A DNA stretch of 36,020 bases from Aliidiomarina sp047920995 (lineage in GTDB: Bacteria; Pseudomonadota; Gammaproteobacteria; Enterobacterales; Alteromonadaceae). The translations under genes and the position numbers were made by a program. The notes beneath the pieces were generated by a model. The model saw only the letters and a program-made list of their open reading frames with translations. It made no database searches and was not told the origin of the DNA. The stretch covers positions 1 through 36,020 of the forward strand of contig NZ_JBLRWZ010000027.1 in assembly GCF_047920995.1 (NCBI RefSeq), written 5' to 3'. Positions 32,589-36,020 of this stretch are shown here, piece by piece; position 1 is the first letter of the stretch, and the number at the start of each line of letters is the position of its first letter.

Positions 32589-33866
32589 ATGACAGAAACA
32601 ACATCTGGCGATGGTAAAGGCAGTAAATCACTTTACTGTACGTTTTGCGGCAAAAGCCAGCACGAAGTTAAAAAGCTTATTGCAGGGCCTTCGGTTTTTA
32701 TCTGCGATGAGTGTGTTGATTTATGTAATGATATTCTGAAAGAAGAAATTAAGAATATCGCCGCCGAAAGTGCAGATGATAACTTGCCAACGCCGAAAGA
32801 TATTCGGCAGCACTTGGATGATTATGTTATTGGCCAAGATCACGCGAAGCGCGTGCTCTCGGTAGCTGTATATAATCATTACAAGCGCCTGCGTAATGCG
32901 GGAGTGCATGACAATATTGAGCTTGGCAAAAGTAATATATTGTTGATTGGCCCTACTGGCAGCGGTAAAACGCTACTAGCAGAAACCTTAGCGCGTTTCT
33001 TGGATGTACCTTTTACTATGGCTGATGCCACAACGCTAACAGAAGCAGGTTACGTTGGCGAAGATGTGGAAAACATCATTCAAAAGTTATTGCAGAAATG
33101 TGATTACGATGCGGCTAAAGCGGAACGTGGTATTGTTTACATTGATGAAATCGATAAGATTTCACGCAAATCAGATAATCCATCGATTACCCGTGATGTA
33201 TCAGGCGAAGGTGTGCAGCAAGCACTTCTTAAGCTCATTGAAGGAACCATCGCTGCAGTGCCGCCACAAGGTGGCAGAAAGCATCCTCAGCAAGAGTTTG
33301 TGCAAGTAGATACATCGAAGATATTGTTTGTGTGTGGTGGTGCGTTTGCGGGTTTAGAGAAAGTAATTGAGCAACGCTTAGCTACAGGAACTGGTATTGG
33401 CTTTGGTGCTGAATTGAAAGCAAGCTTAGAGAAGAAACAAACAAACATTCTTACTAAGGTTGAGCCTGGAGATTTGGTGAAGTATGGCTTAATTCCAGAG
33501 TTTATTGGCCGCTTGCCTGTGGTTGCTAGCCTTACTGAGCTCGATGAAGACGCACTAGTACAGATTCTAAGCGAACCGAAGAATGCAATTACTAAGCAAT
33601 ATGCAGCATTGCTCGATATGGAAAACGTAGAGTTAGAATTCCGTGAAGATGCCTTGCGAGCAATTGCCCGTAAAGCGATGCAACGGAAAACAGGTGCCCG
33701 CGGCTTGCGCTCAATCGTTGAAGATGTGTTGTTATCAACAATGTATGAGCTACCTTCTATGGATAACGTGAGCAAAGTAGTGATTGACGAAACGGTAATC
33801 ACCGGTGAATCAGACCCAATCTTGATATATTCAAATCAAAAAGACGCCCAAGCATCGGGTGAATAA
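32589..33866 (+). CDS. clpX: ATP-dependent Clp protease ATP-binding subunit ClpX
   Basis: AAA+ unfoldase that delivers substrates to ClpP. The N-terminal zinc-binding domain has Cys17, Cys20, Cys39 and Cys42 (YCTFCGKS ... ICDECVDLC). Walker A is GPTGSGKT, Walker B is GIVYIDEIDKI, the sensor/Arg-finger region lies near PEFIGRLPV, and the ClpP-contacting loop carries GAELK close to IGFG. At 425 residues it matches E. coli (424). ATG 32589 has GGAGA seven bases upstream; the in-frame ATG 32565 would add eight residues with no ribosome site. It follows clpP after 78 bases and ends at a terminator. Confidence 0.97.
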   Translation: MTETTSGDGKGSKSLYCTFCGKSQHEVKKLIAGPSVFICDECVDLCNDILKEEIKNIAAESADDNLPTPKDIRQHLDDYVIGQDHAKRVLSVAVYNHYKRLRNAGVHDNIELGKSNILLIGPTGSGKTLLAETLARFLDVPFTMADATTLTEAGYVGEDVENIIQKLLQKCDYDAAKAERGIVYIDEIDKISRKSDNPSITRDVSGEGVQQALLKLIEGTIAAVPPQGGRKHPQQEFVQVDTSKILFVCGGAFAGLEKVIEQRLATGTGIGFGAELKASLEKKQTNILTKVEPGDLVKYGLIPEFIGRLPVVASLTELDEDALVQILSEPKNAITKQYAALLDMENVELEFREDALRAIARKAMQRKTGARGLRSIVEDVLLSTMYELPSMDNVSKVVIDETVITGESDPILIYSNQKDAQASGE

Positions 33867-33871
33867 TCAAC

Positions 33872-33897
33872 AAAAGGAGCCATTTGGCTCCTTTTTT
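33872..33897 (+). terminator. Rho-independent terminator after clpX
   Basis: AAAAGGAGCC (33872-33881) and GGCTCCTTTT (33886-33895) are perfect complements with an ATTT loop, ending in six T. It separates clpPX from lon and could act in both directions. Confidence 0.92.
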
Positions 33898-33909
33898 CTT
33901 ATCTAAGCA

Positions 33910-33936
33910 TTGAACTTTATCTGATAAGCCGCATAT
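33910..33936 (+). promoter_or_regulatory. Sigma-32-like heat-shock promoter for lon
   Basis: TTGAA (33910-33914) and CCGCATAT (33929-33936) are 14 bases apart, close to the sigma-32 pattern CTTGAA - 13 to 17 - CCCCAT. lon is a heat-shock gene in E. coli. A sigma-70 reading (TTGAAC, spacer 18, TATTAA) overlaps it. Confidence 0.5.
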
Positions 33937-33981
33937 TAAGGGTATAGCAGATTATTCGGACAGTTGATTATGGGAACAGAG

Positions 33982-36020
33982 ATGACAGAAGAGAGCGGTA
34001 AACGACAAGGCATACCGGTATTACCATTGCGTGATGTGGTGGTATACCCACATATGGTGATTCCGTTGTTTGTAGGTCGAGAAAAATCGATCCGGTGTCT
34101 AGATGCAGCAATGGATGCTGACAAGCAAGTGTTCCTAGTGGCGCAAAAAGATGCTGGGGTAGAGGAGCCTGGCGAAGATGATATTTATGAAATAGGTGCA
34201 ATAGCAACTATTCTGCAAATGCTAAAACTCCCCGATGGTACCGTTAAGGTTCTAGTTGAAGGCATGCAGCGCGCTAAAGTTACCGCGTGGCAAACAGATG
34301 ATGAGTTTTTTCGCGCTGATATCGAAACGCTTACTACCGAAGCAATGGATGAGAAAGAGGAAGAAATTCTGGTGCGCTCAGCTCTTAACCAGTTTGAAGG
34401 TTACGTAAAGTTGAACAAGAAAACGCCACCGGAAGTTTTAACCTCTTTAAATGGTATTGATGACGCGGATCGCTTGGCCGATACAATGGCAGCACATATG
34501 CCATTAAAGCTTGCGGATAAGCAACGTGTTCTAGAAATTGTTGTGATTCAAGAACGCTTAGAGCACTTGATGGCGTTAATGGAAGGCGAGATTGATATTT
34601 TGCAAGTAGAACGCAAAATTCGCAATCGTGTTAAGCAGCAGATGGAAAAGAGCCAGCGCGAGTATTATTTGAATGAGCAAATGAAAGCGATTCAAAAAGA
34701 ACTTGGCGAAGGTGAAGATGGTGTTGATGAGTTTGAAGTGCTTGCCAAGAAAGTTGATGAAGCACAGATGCCAAAAGAAGCGTTTGATAAAACCAAAGCT
34801 GAGCTACAAAAACTGCGCATGATGTCGCCAATGTCGGCAGAAGCTACCGTGGTGCGCAGCTATATTGATTGGATGACAAGCGTTCCTTGGCACAAGAAAT
34901 CACGGGTTAAAAAGGATTTACATCAAGCGGAGAAGATCTTGAATGAAGATCACTTCGGCTTAGAGAAAGTGAAAGAACGTATTTTAGATTATTTAGCTGT
35001 GCAGCAGCGCAGTAAGAAAGTACGTGGGCCAATCTTATGCTTAGTGGGGCCTCCTGGGGTTGGTAAAACATCGTTGGGGCAATCTATTGCTAAAGCCACG
35101 GGCCGGAAGTATGTGCGTATGGCATTAGGTGGCGTGCGTGATGAAGCTGAAATTCGCGGCCATAGGCGCACCTATATTGGCTCTATGCCGGGCAAATTAA
35201 TCCAGAAAATGGCGAAGATAGAAGTACGTAACCCGTTATTTTTGCTCGACGAGATCGATAAGATGGCTTCTGATATGCGGGGCGATCCATCGTCAGCTTT
35301 GTTGGAAGTGCTTGACCCAGAGCAGAACAGCTCATTTAACGATCATTATCTAGAAGTAGATTACGATCTTTCCGACATTATGTTCGTAGCAACTTCGAAC
35401 AGTATGAATATTCCTGCACCGCTATTAGATCGTATGGAAGTAATTCGTTTATCTGGTTATACAGAAGATGAAAAACTGAATATCGCTAAGCGACATTTAC
35501 TAAATAAGCAAATGGAGCGGAACGGGCTACGAAAAGGTGAAGTGGAAATAGCCGACGATGCGATTCTCGGGATTATTCGTTACTACACGCGAGAAGCAGG
35601 TGTGCGTAATTTAGAGCGAGAAATTTCTACGTTATGCCGGAAAGCCGTGCGCCGGATTTTGCTGGATAAGAAATTGAAGAAAGTAACGATTAAGCAAGCA
35701 AATCTAGAAGATTTTCTAGGCGTGCAACGTTTTGATTTCGGTAAAGCTGAAGAGCAAAATCAAATCGGCCAAGTTACTGGATTAGCGTGGACGCAAGTAG
35801 GTGGTGATTTATTAACGATTGAAGCTACGAATGTATCTGGAAAAGGCAAAGTAGTATGTACAGGTTCCTTAGGTGATGTAATGAAGGAATCGATCAGTAC
35901 AGCTATGACAGTAGTGCGTAGCCGTGCAGATAAATTGGGAATACAGCCTGATTTTTACGAAAAGCGTGATATTCATGTGCATGTTCCTGAGGGTGCAACT
36001 CCAAAGGACGGCCCAAGTGC
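33982..36020 (+). CDS. lon: ATP-dependent protease Lon, 3' end outside the window
   Basis: AAA+ serine protease that degrades misfolded and regulatory proteins. The N-terminal domain opens GIPVLPLRDVVVYPHMVIP. Walker A GPPGVGKT has Lys362 and Walker B reads LFLLDEIDKM. The peptidase domain begins near VTGLAWTQVGG, and the window stops two bases after the codon for the catalytic Ser679 in PKDGPS. With ATG 33982 both Lys362 and Ser679 fall on the same numbers as in E. coli, which favours it over ATG 33970, four codons upstream; GGGA lies six bases before. The Lys of the Ser-Lys dyad is beyond the window. Only 679 of about 785 residues are seen. Confidence 0.97.
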   Translation, partial: MTEESGKRQGIPVLPLRDVVVYPHMVIPLFVGREKSIRCLDAAMDADKQVFLVAQKDAGVEEPGEDDIYEIGAIATILQMLKLPDGTVKVLVEGMQRAKVTAWQTDDEFFRADIETLTTEAMDEKEEEILVRSALNQFEGYVKLNKKTPPEVLTSLNGIDDADRLADTMAAHMPLKLADKQRVLEIVVIQERLEHLMALMEGEIDILQVERKIRNRVKQQMEKSQREYYLNEQMKAIQKELGEGEDGVDEFEVLAKKVDEAQMPKEAFDKTKAELQKLRMMSPMSAEATVVRSYIDWMTSVPWHKKSRVKKDLHQAEKILNEDHFGLEKVKERILDYLAVQQRSKKVRGPILCLVGPPGVGKTSLGQSIAKATGRKYVRMALGGVRDEAEIRGHRRTYIGSMPGKLIQKMAKIEVRNPLFLLDEIDKMASDMRGDPSSALLEVLDPEQNSSFNDHYLEVDYDLSDIMFVATSNSMNIPAPLLDRMEVIRLSGYTEDEKLNIAKRHLLNKQMERNGLRKGEVEIADDAILGIIRYYTREAGVRNLEREISTLCRKAVRRILLDKKLKKVTIKQANLEDFLGVQRFDFGKAEEQNQIGQVTGLAWTQVGGDLLTIEATNVSGKGKVVCTGSLGDVMKESISTAMTVVRSRADKLGIQPDFYEKRDIHVHVPEGATPKDGPS

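Noticed and set aside
1..36020. CRISPR arrays, insertion sequences or prophage
   Set aside because: No regularly spaced direct repeats, transposase-like reading frames or phage genes were seen on either strand.

Overview
The window reads as chromosome of a marine-type gammaproteobacterium, most likely order Alteromonadales and possibly Idiomarinaceae. The evidence is gene order (fabB-pdxB-asd-fimV-truA-accD-folC-dedD-cvpA-purF, and tig-clpP-clpX-lon), protein lengths and catalytic positions close to Escherichia coli, and a moderate G+C content judged by eye. The family-level placement is inference. No insertion sequence, prophage, CRISPR array or rRNA was seen.

Region 1 (1-10610) is a conserved housekeeping block. 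The last codons of fabB and a strong terminator are followed by pdxB (vitamin B6), asd (aspartate-semialdehyde dehydrogenase), fimV (LysM/TPR polar hub protein), truA, accD, folC, dedD (SPOR cell-division protein), cvpA, purF and a TraB/GumN-family protein. A bidirectional terminator separates it from astB, which lies on the minus strand. Region 2 (10620-15056) holds astB and the divergent topA, with a promoter for each in a 390-base gap that may also encode a 22-residue peptide.

Region 3 (15142-23814) is the most unusual part. It is a compact ten-gene operon for a type IVb pilus of the plasmid R64 thin-pilus kind. In order it encodes a TcpQ-domain protein, a secretin lipoprotein (PilN), PilO, PilP, a secretion ATPase (PilQ), an inner-membrane platform protein (PilR), a major prepilin (PilS), a 64-residue mini-prepilin, a PilV-like prepilin carrying a pentapeptide-type helix, and a TadE-like pseudopilin. 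Most junctions overlap by 1-8 bases. No prepilin peptidase, PilM, lytic transglycosylase or shufflon is present, so the system must borrow a peptidase encoded elsewhere. The mini-prepilin, pentapeptide tip protein and TadE-like gene are the parts that look least described.

Region 4 (23869-30092) holds folD (minus strand), a tRNA-Pro(TGG) with its own promoter, a QEGLA/DUF1704 metallopeptidase-like protein, a cystathionine gamma-synthase-type PLP enzyme, a start-less remnant of the YigZ/IMPACT C-terminal domain, and a minus-strand pair. The pair encodes a GAF protein with a degenerate GGDEF domain and a ClpP-fold lipoprotein. Region 5 (30272-36020) is the protein quality-control cluster tig, clpP, clpX and lon, with clear terminators after tig and clpX and a sigma-32-like promoter before lon. 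The window ends two bases after the codon for the Lon catalytic serine.
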